Assembly: GCA_032622095.1 (NCBI GenBank)
Contig: CP136062.1
Location: forward strand, 226,318,578 to 226,382,577
Direction: 5' to 3'
DNA from: Siphonodentalium dalli
Lineage: Eukaryota; Mollusca; Scaphopoda; Gadilida; Siphonodentaliidae
DNA length: 64,000 nt
Shown here: piece after piece, positions 1-9,727 of the stretch
Layout: the number at the start of each line of letters is the position of its first letter
Numbering within the stretch: position 1 is the first letter of the stretch
Notes under the pieces: generated by a model
What the model saw: only the letters and a program-made list of their open reading frames with translations
What the model was told of the DNA's origin: nothing
Database searches by the model: none
Program-made: the position numbers and the translations under genes

Positions 1-115
1 GACAGTCAGCAGATTAAGAGGAATAACTCTAATTATATGGAATTCTATTACTCAAGAGACAGTCAGCAGATCAAGGGGAATAACTCTAATTATGTGAAGA
101 ATTCTATCAGCAAGT
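1..115. repeat. 57-bp tandem duplication
   Basis: Two adjacent copies start with GACAGTCAGCAGAT at positions 1 and 58. They share GGAATAACTCTAATTAT and differ by a few substitutions near the end. The window edge may hide further copies to the left. No coding potential is visible. Confidence 0.75.
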
Positions 116-719
116 AAAATCAAGAAGGCATTAAGATTGAGGAACAAGAGAATTAACTCAACATGTGAAGATTTTACTAGTATAAATGAATTCCGAGGAA
201 TATATGTGGATGTACCAAGAGTGACAACTCTATTAAAATGAAAACTTTCATCATTAGCTTCTTTACAATACGTTTTTCATTTGGCTATGCCCACACTAAA
301 TTTGTGAGCTCTAAAGTGCATGATGCTGCGTCAACAAATAAGGTCGTGAAGACTAACCCTTCCGAGAATCTTTTGCCATGTAGCAGTACTTTCCCAACCT
401 CACCTTTTTCAACTCTTCAACATTAGTTTTCCACACTACCCAAATTTTTGCACAAAATTTTAAAGGCTGAAAAAAGCCAATACCCCAGCCACAATCTCCT
501 GCCATTGTTTGGACACAAAAGCATTTCAGACATTTTTACATGCCATGGGTAATATATTTCTTGAATTTGTAAATTTATTTGAAATAATATACACCAATCG
601 AGAGCCAGAATTTTGTTTTTTTTAACTCATATTCGAAATATCGTGTCAGGGACGTAATTCTACGTAATTAGTTCCTTCTAACTATTTGAGGACATATAAT
701 GTCATGAATCTCTATATAG
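116..719. other. AT-rich sequence, nothing recognised
   Basis: No gene, palindrome or family repeated elsewhere in the window was found. A 62-codon open frame at 238-426 has no recognisable motif and is not called as a gene. Confidence 0.5.
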
Positions 720-1055
720 AGATCATATGCCACCAGTTCAATACCTGGCACAAACTTTTTGATGTTTTGACAGGGAACTTTATAAATTATGTGAAGGTCC
801 CAGCTTGAGATAAGTTTATTCAGCTGACTTCTCTGAGCTGATTTCGTGATCAACATGAATTGACTTTACCTGGGGAAAATTTTATGACCAATATCAGTTC
901 ACCTAAATCTAATCTCGAGCTGGACAGGGAATATATTATTAAGGAAGTGATATTGGTAACATATTATTTACATAATGTTTTCGATTTTAGAAGGTTTCCA
1001 GTCAGAACTCAGAACTTCAAAAAGTTCCCAGGTTTTGAACTAGTGGGCCATAATC
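720..1055. mobile_element. Degenerate inverted-repeat element
   Basis: The left arm near 728-778 (CCACCAGTTCAATACCTGG) matches the reverse complement of the right arm near 995-1050 (CCAGGTTTTGAACTAGTGG) with many mismatches. The arms are about 50 bp and the element about 330 bp. It looks like an old MITE. No target duplication could be fixed and no second copy was seen. Confidence 0.45.
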
Positions 1056-2661
1056 TGCACGGGAACCGCCATAATAGAGAATAAATGGCATGATTCATAT
1101 TTGAGGATTGAAATTTCAAATCTCTGCTATTAACATTACATTTAACTAATAAATTATGTGATGAAGTATATAAAAAATAAGTATTTTGCCAAATTAGACA
1201 CCAGAGCCTACATCAAAAAAACAAAAATATACAAAAAAAATAATATTATCACAACAGAAGTTAGTATATTTTATATCTAAATATCCATGACATTTCCTCA
1301 ACTTTTCCGTTATTTTAGAAAATTGAAAAAAAAACATCAAGAAGAATACAGATAACTTTTTATGACATAAAAAGCTGGGAGTGAACATGGTGTACGAAAG
1401 ACATGTAAATGAAGTGAGTGAGATGTGAGCTAATTGGAAGAATGTCACTTGATCTATAATAATATATATCTCTGTTTATATTATTATCATACGCTAGCGT
1501 AATTAACGAACCACAGCTAAAACACATGCATAAGTTAGGATATATCTGTGCCTTTGTACAAATTATTATAAAATATAAACTCCCAACATCAAACTGAAAG
1601 TGTTCAAAAGACAAGACTGTTATTTATCGTCGGGAGTATTTTAGTGAAATTAACCATTATATTATTGACGCTGTGCATGCCATCAGATTGAGATGTGTGC
1701 AATACGAAGTAGCTTGTCGATTTCATCATTTTCATCTCATTAATAAAATGCCATCATGTTGATTTCAACGAAACTTGACGAACAATGTCATCATGTAGCT
1801 TCACTATTGACCGAATTCGCGATAACCTGAATGTATCTTCTGCTTTGTTTGTAAGTATGTGTTCCTTGTGAATTCATGGAAATAGAAGGATATCAAAGGA
1901 TTATCAGATTCACGTATGTAATATTAGGATAATTTGAACGTGATATAATGTTTGCATGCATCACTAATTTCGATTTCGATACCAACATTGTCTCCTGCCA
2001 TGCCAGAATGATTGATTATTTTCCCATTGCACGCACGATTTATATTTTAGGCCATTCCAATGCAAATATAGTTGAGAGTCCTTAATATGTCATTCACATG
2101 TAATTATGTTCACAATAAAATGTAAAGCGCTGCTGCGAATGAACGTCACTCTGCATAATTCCGATAGTAACTTCCCCCGTATTGTAACGCCGGGAATTGA
2201 ATTTAAAAACACACACGTTTATTTCCGATTTCGACATTAATCCTTTAAGCACACCGATATACTGTGCGACAAAAGAGCTCGCAAAATTTCAAAACAGCAG
2301 TGTCATATTAAATAATAATTGGTGACGTCACAAAATCATATATAGTCTATATATGACCCAAAGCGTCCGGCTTTGGTTCGTTATTAACATTCCTTCACTT
2401 ATGTATGTTTATTCCAAAAACAAAAAAACAAAAACAAATATTTTACCAGACAATTTTACCAGACATGAAAGAGTTTTCTAAAAACTCCAAATCTCAAGAT
2501 TCCAGATCAGGACATCAGCATTGAATTACATTCGATCTGATTACGGACCACCAACCTATGGCATTGATTATATCTGTCATGGGAACAAATGGACTTTCTG
2601 ACTGTCGTGTTAATGCTAAAAGGATCGAGATCTATAATATCCGTCTTCCACATGACATGCA
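1056..2661. other. AT-rich sequence, nothing recognised
   Basis: This 1.6-kb stretch contains no family repeated elsewhere in the window and no convincing coding sequence. Two overlapping 84-codon frames on the minus strand (1194-1614) are low-complexity and rich in F, Y and I, as expected by chance in AT-rich DNA. Confidence 0.5.
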
Positions 2662-3019
2662 AGTGTGTCTGACATTTGAAGAATGAGGTTAACAGAGGGT
2701 GAATTTAATGATGTACCCTGCACAGCGGGATAGCATCAGCAAATTCACCTTCTGGGGACCTCATTCTGCTTTGGCCTCAACTGCAATGGGAGACCTAGGA
2801 TCAGATTGAAGTTCCTCTGTTGAAGTTGGTGATGTTCACCCATTAGTCACCTCAATTATGTAATACATTTTTTGCAAATTAGGGGATATAGAAACTGAAA
2901 AGAAGTTAAAAGGTAACTTAAACAATGTTAATTTGAGACTAAAGATACTTCCCAGAAAAAGGGGCCTAAGCAGAATTATGTCCCCAGAGGTTGAATTTGG
3001 TGAAGCTAGCCCACTATAG

Positions 3020-3322
3020 GACAATACATTCTCTTATATATGCGAGTCTCCTATAGGGAGCCTCACATATTTAACCCTTTTAGTGCCAGGGGCCGATCTC
3101 ATCGGCCCTAATTTATGGTCTGTAGAGTGCCCTAAAAAAATAAAAAAATAATTTTTTTAATTTTTTTTTAATTTTTTTTTGGGTTAGGCCAATGCATTCT
3201 CTTATATATGCGAGGCGACCTATGGTCGACTCGCATATATAAGAGAATGCATTGGCACAGGGTATATGGGTCGATACAAAAATCGGACCTGGCACTCAAA
3301 GGGTTAAGAGAATACATTGGCC
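3020..3322. mobile_element. Free H palindrome inserted in D
   Basis: The H left arm (ACAATACATTCTCTTATATA) begins at 3021 and the right arm (GAGAATACATTGGCC) ends at 3322. Both are flanked by TATAG (left ending 3019, right 3323-3327), which fits a 5-bp target duplication in the D loop. This is the only H copy seen outside the A, B, C and M contexts. It suggests H can move by itself or was copied by templated repair. The arms are separated by B at 3071-3307. Confidence 0.6.
3071..3307 (-). mobile_element. B-family piggyBac-like MITE (copy 1)
   Basis: The element is bounded by TTAA on both sides. Ends are CCCTTTTAGTGCCAGG and CCTGGCACTCAAAGGG, close to the CCYTTT...TGCCA ends known for piggyBac-like elements. 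A subterminal stem GGCCGAT-CTC-ATCGGCC lies near 3092-3108. A complete H palindrome is at 3189-3255. The target TTAA lies inside an H arm, whose usual ATATATAAGAG reads ATATTTAAGAG. Confidence 0.85.
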
Positions 3323-3432
3323 TATAGCGGGATAGTGTCACTAAATTCCCAATCTGGAACCTCATTCTGCAAATGTCAGACACACTATATTCAGTCTTAA
3401 GGAGCAATCTTAACCCAAATAAAAAAGTACTT

Positions 3433-3864
3433 CACATCCACTTTATTTAAAACAGGTGCAAACATAAGTCGGGAATTTTTTACCCTGTGCCAATGCATTC
3501 TCTTATATATGCGAGTCGACAATAGGTCGCCTCGCATATATAAGAGAATGCATTGGCCTAACAATTTTTTACAATTTTAATAATTTTTTCTTGTATTCTT
3601 TAACAATTTTATAATTTCACCCATACAGAGCCCCAGACAAACATGAGCAGAGGACACTCTTCTATATGCTTCTATATATGTGTGGTGCTCCCTACAGGGT
3701 AATGGATGTTTTTTTATTTTATGTCCTAAAAATTGTAAGAAACATTTATTTTAAAAAAATGATAAAAAATTGTTAGGCCAATGCATTCTCTATGGTCGAC
3801 TCGCATATATAAGAGAATGCATTGGCACAGGGTAAAAAAAATCCTGACTTACAACTGGATGTGA
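3433..3864. mobile_element. M context: paired H modules with different ends
   Basis: Degenerate inverted ends share TCACATCCA and TAAGTCGGGA/TAAGTCAGGA. Inside them is CCCTGTG-H (3490-3556), an AT-rich spacer, then a shortened H (3778-3825) and CACAGGG. This paired core resembles the A interior but lacks the CCCTTTACCC end and has no TTAA boundary. It is either a fourth family carrying the module or a rearranged A or B. Confidence 0.6.
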
Positions 3865-4151
3865 TTTTAGACATTTCTCATAGAATAAATAGATAATCAA
3901 TACGTAATGCGATCTGAGATGTTAAAATACCTGACCTTGAGCCACTCTCATATGTGAGCTGGGTTGAAATTAATTACTGCCAGGTTACGTAAAACATTTT
4001 CAATCTTTACAATTACCACACCATTAATCAAATATTGCATTTTAACGTGTTTATATATTCATTGTATAGTGATGTTATGATTTAAGGCCATAATTGATAG
4101 TTCTATAACGGTTATTTATTAACCCCAGTAGTTAAAGATGCATAATCGGAA

Positions 4152-4775
4152 TTAACGCTCCTATATTACTTTTTCTTCGGGGGTAAAAAAAAATGTTTTA
4201 TTCAAGTCGAGGAACCCAGCCATCAAAGCTCAGAGTTGTCAAATATCAATTTTTGAAATATGTTGTTTTTCATCACCTGGAATATTTGGGGGCCTAGCAA
4301 ATATTCGACGAGCCGACCAACATACTCTCGATACAAAATTGCGTTGAAAATTTTTTTATACTATATTGTGCTTTCCAAATCGAATGTATACATAAATATT
4401 AAAGGTACAGAAACTCGATTTGATGGCCCTCATATCATCAGATTCCAACAACAACATTTCTGCCAAAGACGCTTTAGTTATCAGAAGCGATTAATTACCA
4501 AAAAATAATGCTAACCACTGTCAACTCTAATATAAAAGTTTCCAAAATGTGTTATATATCAACATTTTGTATAACACAATTTGGTATCAAGAGTATGTCA
4601 GTTGGCTTGTTGAATATTTGCTAGGCTGCCAAATATTCCAGGTGGGGGAAAATAACAGATTTTTTAAATTTATATCTGATAACTCTGAGCTTTGATGGGT
4701 GGATTCCTTGATTCAAATCAAATAATTTTTACCCCCCGAAGCCAAAGAAATAGTACTTTAGGAGGGAGGTGTTAA
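4152..4775. mobile_element. L-family inverted-repeat element
   Basis: Long imperfect arms of about 170 bp can be paired. The left arm includes TTCTTCGGGGGTAAAA, CATCAAAGCTCAGAG and CACCTGGAATATTTGG. The right arm carries their reverse complements (CTCTGAGCTTTGATG, CCAAATATTCCAGGTG, TTTTTACCCCCCGAAG). TTAA sits at both ends (4152-4155, 4772-4775). A related fragment is at 26425-26750. The 82-codon frame inside is not recognisable. Confidence 0.65.
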
Positions 4776-5088
4776 ATTGGATTATATATCTTAATAACAA
4801 AGACTCATAGTTAGTCTATACACTGCTTTTAGTTGTTTAGATCTATAAAGTGTGACATTGCTTCGTGTCATGGTGTTTTATTGAGGTCTAAAATTCATGA
4901 CAAATTAGCAGTTGACCAATCAAACAAAAAGGATTTTGTGTGACACACACAGGCTGTGAACATACAGTTCTATACCACAAGTCATTTGTTCCATGGTTTA
5001 GAAAACAGCAGAACAGATCAACCATCACACAATGAAGTATGCAAAGATGTCAGACCCAGCGACAAGGCAAGATGAAGGATTCCAAATC
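4776..5088. other. No feature recognised
   Basis: About 310 bp of AT-rich sequence between L and E. It includes short (AC)n in GTGTGACACACACAGG. No gene or known repeat was seen. Confidence 0.45.
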
Positions 5089-5257
5089 TACAGTTATGCT
5101 CTTAATAATCGACTCCTTAACCACAGCAGAATTATTCCGGATTTCTCAATGAGAGCTTTCCAATGAATTGCAACAAGCCATATTTCCGACTAAATCCTGA
5201 AAAATTACCCATAATTCTGCTGTGGTTAAGGAGTCGATTATTTAGAGCATTACTGTA
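5089..5257. mobile_element. E-family TA-flanked hairpin MITE
   Basis: Flanked by TA on each side. The inverted ends are CAGTTATGCTCTTAATAATC and GATTATTTAGAGCATTACTG, followed inside by GACTCCTTAACCACAGCAGA and its complement. Ends beginning CAGT at a TA target fit Tc1/mariner-derived MITEs. The internal hairpin carries GAGAGCTTTCC and GCAACAAGCC. The copy is 169 bp and part of the left arm is missing. Confidence 0.8.
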
Positions 5258-5284
5258 TTGGCCATGATGCAATCAGGACTCAAA

Positions 5285-6170
5285 ATAGTGTGTTTGACAT
5301 TTCCAGAATGAGGTCCCAAGAGGGTGAATTTAGTGATGCTACCCCACATTGCAGGCTAGCATCACTAAATTCACCCTCTGGGAACCTCATTCAGCTTATG
5401 CCTCACCTTCTCTGGAAAGTATCTTTATTATCAAATTAACAAGTTTCTGAGTTTCTTTTAACCCTTTACCCAACAAACCGGCCAAAACCGGCCAAATAAA
5501 GCTTCAACAGCCTAAAATATCTTCGGTCTGTCTCAATAGAACCATACAAATATGGATATCAAAGGAACCGGCTCCTTGACCACATTGTGATAGTTACAGT
5601 TATGCCCTGTGCCAATGCATTCTCTTATATATGCGAGTCGACCATAGGTCGCCTCGCATATATAAGAGAATGCATTGGCCTAAAAAAAAAAAAAAATTAA
5701 CACTTTTTACCATTTTTTCTTACATTCTTTAAAATGTTTTATAATTTTTAATGTGTTAAGCCAATGCATTCTCTTATATATGCGAGGCGACCTATGGTCG
5801 ACTCGCATATATAAGAGAATGCATTGGCACAGGGCTGTTCTGTTGGGTAAAGGGTTAAAAAGATTCTTTTTTAGTTGAGTTTCTCTATACGTGTATTCCC
5901 AAATTGGCAGAGACACAATAATGCATAATCGAGGTGCCTAATGGGTGCACAGAGACACAATAATGCAATATCGAGGTGCCTAATGGGTGCACATCACCAT
6001 GTTCAACATTTGAATTTAAATCTATGTCTATGTTTCCTATAGCAGATGAGGCCATGCAGAATGAGGTCCCCCGAGGATGAATTTGGTGACGCTTATAGCC
6101 ACTGTGTGGGGTAGCATCACTAAATTCACCCTCTGGGGACCTCATTATGCAAATGACCAGCACCATATTT
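5285..6170. mobile_element. D-family element interrupted by A
   Basis: The first hairpin is at about 5308-5395. The spacer is the D1 type (CTTCTCTGGAAAGTATC, then AGATTCTTTTTTAGTTG) and the last hairpin is about 6058-6150. An A element sits at a spacer TTAA (5458-5858). The spacer also holds a local duplication near 5908-5990 of AGAGACACAATAATGCA plus AATCGAGGTGCCTAATGGG. Confidence 0.8.
5458..5858 (-). mobile_element. A-family piggyBac-like MITE (copy 1)
   Basis: TTAA at 5458-5461 and 5855-5858 bounds inverted ends CCCTTTACCCAACA and TGTTGGGTAAAGGG. The order is GGCC-rich end first, opposite to the copy at 7489. H palindromes lie at 5612-5678 and 5761-5827, flanked outward by CCCTGTG and CACAGGG. 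Between them is an AT spacer. It is inserted in D. Confidence 0.9.
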
Positions 6171-6320
6171 GGAGGCCTGTTTGCAATCCTGCTCTTTCCA
6201 AATTCTATGTACCCCTTTTTCACTAAATGGATTCTCCCGGTCAGTTAAAAAGTGTACAACGGAATGGTCTTTTATTCATTTGGAGGGATGTTAAGGTGAT
6301 ACAAGAAGTCGTAGACGGCG

Positions 6321-6984
6321 GTATCCCCCGCCGAATTGTGCAGTTAGGGAAGAGCATTCTCAATAATGTTTGCGTTCTCAGTGTTTGCTAAACAAGAGGT
6401 GGGATTTTGTTAAAAAGCCTGGCTTGCGAACTCATTTTAGGTACTGACATTTGTGGAAATTAGCCAGGTGACGTCGTCCAGTCCAATAACTCTGCTGAAA
6501 ATAACCAGCCGGACCTGGTTTGCGAATTCGTTCTAGATACTGGTCATGCGAACTCATATACCAAATATCTTTGAAATCCGTTGACATTTGTGGAAATGAG
6601 CCCTGTGACGTCATCTATTTGCTATTTGGTAAATTCGACAAAAATAATAAACAAAGTCCAATAACTCCGGCAAAAATATCCAGCTGGACCTGGCTTGCGA
6701 ACTCATTCTAGGTAATGGTCAGGTGAACTCATATACCAAAAATCTTTTAAATCCGTTGAGATTTGTGGAAATGAGTCCTGTGTCGTCTTCTATTTGCTAT
6801 TTGGTAAATTCAACAAAAATAATAAACAAAGTCCAATAACTCCGGTAAAAATAACCGTCCGGACTCAGGTGAACTCATATACCAAAAATCTTTGAAATCC
6901 GTTGCCATTTGTTCATTTGACTCTTACAAATTCGGGACGGACGGACGGAACCCATTCCTATATTTTCAATTTGGCAGGGGGATA
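6321..6984. mobile_element. J-like element with 175-bp tandem units
   Basis: The ends TATCCCCCGCCGAATTG (from 6322) and CAATTTGGCAGGGGGATA (to 6984) are inverted. The interior is about three units of 175 bp, with TCCAATAACTC starting at 6482, 6657 and 6832. Each unit contains GCGAACTCAT, ATATACCAAA and TCCGTTGA. A GGGACGGACGGACGG tail precedes the right end. The ORFs inside are repeat artefacts. Confidence 0.65.
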
Positions 6985-6991
6985 AAAAGCA

Positions 6992-7145
6992 GCCGATAGA
7001 TAAATAAAAGTGAAGAATGAGCCCTATTTATTGAGGGAAATTAATGTTCAGAAAATTGTTCAACAATGTGTGTTGAACTTATTATCTGAACATTTCCTTA
7101 GGGATAACTACTCCTCATTGATTCTTTAGTATTGAAAGGGTATTA
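6992..7145. mobile_element. I-family inverted-repeat element
   Basis: Contains CCTATTTATTGAGGGAAAT, then GAACTTATTATCTGAACATTTCC and GGGATAACTACTC. The same motifs appear at 36675-37425, 37845-37896 and 55685-55790. At 55685 both arms are visible, so this is a MITE with GGAAATGTTCAGATAATAAG arms. This copy is partial. Confidence 0.55.
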
Positions 7146-7320
7146 AATTTTACCTGTTCTTGAATTTATGGAAACAGCAAATTTAACTACTACTCACCTG
7201 AAAATAGACAAAGTAAAACTATGGTCAGATAGAGGTCAGACAGAGGTCAGATGGAGTTCAGATTGAGGTAACAGAAATTACTGTTGAAAATCTATTTTTA
7301 AATCATATCATTAAAGTCTT
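7146..7320 (+). repeat. Duplicated block N (copy 1)
   Basis: Shares TTACCTGTTCTTGAA, ATGGAAACAGCAAAT, ACTCACCTGAAAATAGACAAA and GAGGTAACAGAAATTA with 43932-44075 in the same orientation. A short GGTCAGA duplication near 7228-7252 is specific to this copy. No coding content is recognised. Confidence 0.6.
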
Positions 7321-7402
7321 TTCCTACAACAAGTTTTATAGTTTCCTGGGTATAAATAATAAATGTGAGTCAAAAACACCTGACCGGAAATGCTTTTATC
7401 AT

Positions 7403-7437
7403 TTAACCCTTTACCCAACAGAAGGGCCCTGTGCCAA
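7403..7437 (+). mobile_element. A-family left-end fragment
   Basis: TTAACCCTTTACCCAACAG continues to CCCTGTGCC and then stops, where a full element would enter H. A complete A follows 52 bp later. It is a truncated end left by deletion or abortive insertion. Confidence 0.7.
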
Positions 7438-7488
7438 ATTTAGATCATTGGTTAATCTCGTGTTAATTCTCGACATTTAACCCGTTTA

Positions 7489-7888
7489 TTAACCCTTTAC
7501 CCAACAGAACGGCCCTGTGCCAATGCATTCTCTTATATATGCGAGTCGACCATAGGTCGCCTCGCATATATAAGAGAATGCATTGGCTTAACACATTAAA
7601 AATTATAAAATTGTTAAAGAATGTAAGAAAAAATGGTAAAAAGTGTTAAAAAAAGATTTTTTTAGGCCAATGCATTCTCTTATATATGCGAGGTGACCTA
7701 TGGTCGACTCGCATATATAAGAGAATGCATTGGCACAGGGCATAACTGTAACCATCACAATGTGGTCAATGAGCCGGTTCCAATGATATCCATATTTGTA
7801 TGGTTTTATTGAGACAGACCCCAAGATAATTTAGGCTGTTGCAGCTTTATTTGGCCGGTTTAGGCCGGTTTGTTGGGTAAAGGGTTAA
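7489..7888 (+). mobile_element. A-family piggyBac-like MITE (copy 2)
   Basis: A full 400-bp copy with TTAA at 7489-7492 and 7885-7888 and ends CCCTTTACCCAACA/TGTTGGGTAAAGGG. H lies at 7520-7586 and 7667-7733. After the second H comes ATAACTGTAACCATCACAAT, a GGTTCCAATGATATCC stretch, then repeated GGCCGGTTT. It serves as the reference for the family. Confidence 0.92.
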
Positions 7889-8395
7889 AGTGATGTGAAA
7901 CACTCCAGTAGGGTGATCATATAGAAATGGAGATAATCTTGCTCAAAGTAGTTATTTTGTTACAAATATTATATCCAAACTGACAACACACCGTCGTTCT
8001 CATATATTAATTAAACACAGTGACACCTCGATGGCGAAATCATTTTCATTAGTTTATTGCCGATAGTTGTGTCCTGAACCAAGAGGTAAATATTTACATT
8101 TTAGATTAGTTCATACGATGTTTTCTAGAGAGTTTTACGGTTGATTTGTTTGAGATTATTCGCGATGTTAGTAGAATGCAACGTTACTCCAGTTGGCATA
8201 ACGCTTAACCCTTTTAGTGCCAGGGTTTTTTTGGGTTAGGCCAATGCATTCTCTTATATATGCGAGTCGACCATAGAATGCATTGGCACAGGGTATATGG
8301 GTCGATAAAAAAATCGGACCTGGCACTCAAAGGGTTAAATACTAACCTGTCAGTTTCACGTACCCAAACAAGTCCATAATATGTCTTTAATATTG
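7889..8395 (+). repeat. Duplicated block P (copy 1)
   Basis: Includes GTGATGTGAAACACTCC, GAGATAATCTTGCTCAAAG, GTTAGTAGAATGC and AGTCCATAATATGTCTTTAA. The block recurs at 24360-24520 and, inverted, around 57575-58300. Copy 1 holds a B insertion (8205-8338). It keeps an unoccupied TTAA at 8387-8390 where the 24-kb copy has a B element. Confidence 0.65.
8205..8338 (-). mobile_element. B-family MITE, short deletion form (copy 2)
   Basis: TTAA bounds both sides. Ends are CCCTTTTAGTGCCAGG and CTGGCACTCAAAGGG. At 134 bp it has lost most of the interior and part of H (8241-8286). Both ends remain recognisable. Confidence 0.85.
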
Positions 8396-8506
8396 ATTTT
8401 ATATCAATATTCTATTGTACAATACGATCATCAATTGAGACAATTTTTCATTGGTCAATTTTTAGAATGTTTAGATAGATCTCGAGTTATCTTATATTTA
8501 TTATTT

Positions 8507-8915
8507 TATGCCCTTTACCCAACAGAACGGCCCTGTGCCAATGCATTCTCTTATATATGCGAGTCGACCATAGGTCGCCTCGCATATTTAAGAGAATGCA
8601 TTGGCTTAACACATTAAAAATTATAAAATTGTTAATGAATGTAAGAAAAATTGTAAAAATTGTTAAAAAAATATTTTTTTTAGGCCAATGCATTCTCTTA
8701 TATATGCGAGGCGACCTATGGTCGACTCGCATATTTAAGAGAATGCATTGGCACAGGGCATAACTGTAACCATCACAATGTGGTCAATGAGCCGGTTCCA
8801 ATGATATACATATTTGTATGGTTCTATTGAGACAGACCGAAGATATTTTAGGCTGTTGAAGCTTTATTTGGCCGGTTTTGGCCGGTTTTGGCCGTTTTGT
8901 TGGATAAAGGGTTAA
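8507..8915 (+). mobile_element. A-family MITE, degenerate left target (copy 3)
   Basis: Starts with CCCTTTACCC at 8511, but the preceding TTAA reads TATG. The right TTAA is at 8912-8915. H lies at 8538-8604 and 8685-8751. Both H copies carry ATATTTAAGAG in one arm, creating internal TTAA sites like the one used by B at 3071. Confidence 0.85.
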
Positions 8916-8970
8916 TATTGATGATATTTAAAGGGTTAAGGATGGGCCACCTGGATCTTGGGGAGGGTGT

Positions 8971-9015
8971 GATTTATTTGGCCGGTTTTGGCCGGTTTGT
9001 TGGGTAAAGGGTTAA
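8971..9015 (+). mobile_element. A-family right-end fragment
   Basis: Only the GGCCGGTTTTGGCCGGTTTG and TTGGGTAAAGGGTTAA end remains, about 56 bp after the end of copy 3. It looks like a second truncated or rearranged A end. Confidence 0.65.
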
Positions 9016-9041
9016 ACTTGTTATTGGAAGACATAGACCCA

Positions 9042-9722
9042 GGCCTGAGAATAAGATGCCTGTCATTTTTAGAATGAGGTCCCCAGAGGGTTAATTTAGT
9101 GACGCTATCCCACATAGCGGGCTATCATCACTAAACTAACCCACTGCTTAGGCCTCATCTTTTCTGGAAAGTTTCTTTATTATCAAATTTCTATAGAAAC
9201 TTAAGATTCTATTTCTTTTTTAGTTCAGTTTCTGATATATCCCCTAATTGGCAGACAATAAATTGCATAATCAAGGTTCCCAATGGGTGTACATCACAAT
9301 ATTCAACATTTGGAAACTTCAATCTGAGTCTATGTCTCCCATAGCAGACGAGGCAATGCAGAATGAGATCCCCAGAGGGTGAATTTAGATAGCATCACTA
9401 AATTCACCCTCATTCTGCTTAGGCCTCAACTGCTATGGGTCACCTAGGATCATGCATGTTGAAGTTTCCCAGTTGAAGTTGGTGATGTTCAACTATTAGT
9501 CACTTCGATTACGCAATTTTTCATTTTGCAAATTAAGGGATATAGAGACTGAACAGAATGAAAAAGTAAATAAAAACAATGTTAATTTGAGACTATAGAT
9601 TATTTACTTCCCAGAAAGAAAAGACCTAAGCAAAATGAGGTTCCCAGAGGGTGAATTTAGTGATGCTAGCCCATTGAGCGGGACCTCGTTCTGTAAATGA
9701 GAGGTACACTATTTCAAGGCTT
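9042..9722. mobile_element. D-family composite (D1 plus D2 spacers)
   Basis: Begins AGGCCTGAGAATAAGATGCC and ends near CACTATTTCAAGGCTT. It holds three hairpins separated by a D1 spacer (9140-9358) and a D2 spacer (9418-9635). The two spacer types are diverged reverse complements of each other, so the composite looks like two D elements sharing the middle hairpin, which has lost part of its loop. The third hairpin is also shortened. Confidence 0.75.
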
Positions 9723-9727
9723 CCTTA

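Larger units (their letters stand above)
2662..3388. mobile_element. D-family hAT-like MITE, interrupted
   Basis: The left end AGTGTGTCTGACATTTG and right end CAAATGTCAGACACACTAT are inverted. The first hairpin lies at about 2684-2770 and the second begins about 2967. The spacer is the D2 type (GGAGACCTAGGATCAG, ATTAGTCACCTCAATTATG). The loop of the second hairpin, normally CCCACTATGCGGGATAG, is split at 3020-3322 by a free H palindrome. That palindrome is in turn split by a B element, giving three nested layers. Confidence 0.8.

Noticed and set aside
5885-6223. 112-codon minus frame, and many frames containing MRSPEGEFSDA or CANAFSYICESTIGR
   Set aside because: These recurring peptides are translations of the D and H palindromes in different places and both strands, not proteins.
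7489-7888. Telomere-like TTAACCC/GGGTTAA words
   Set aside because: They are single transposon ends with a TTAA target, never tandem.
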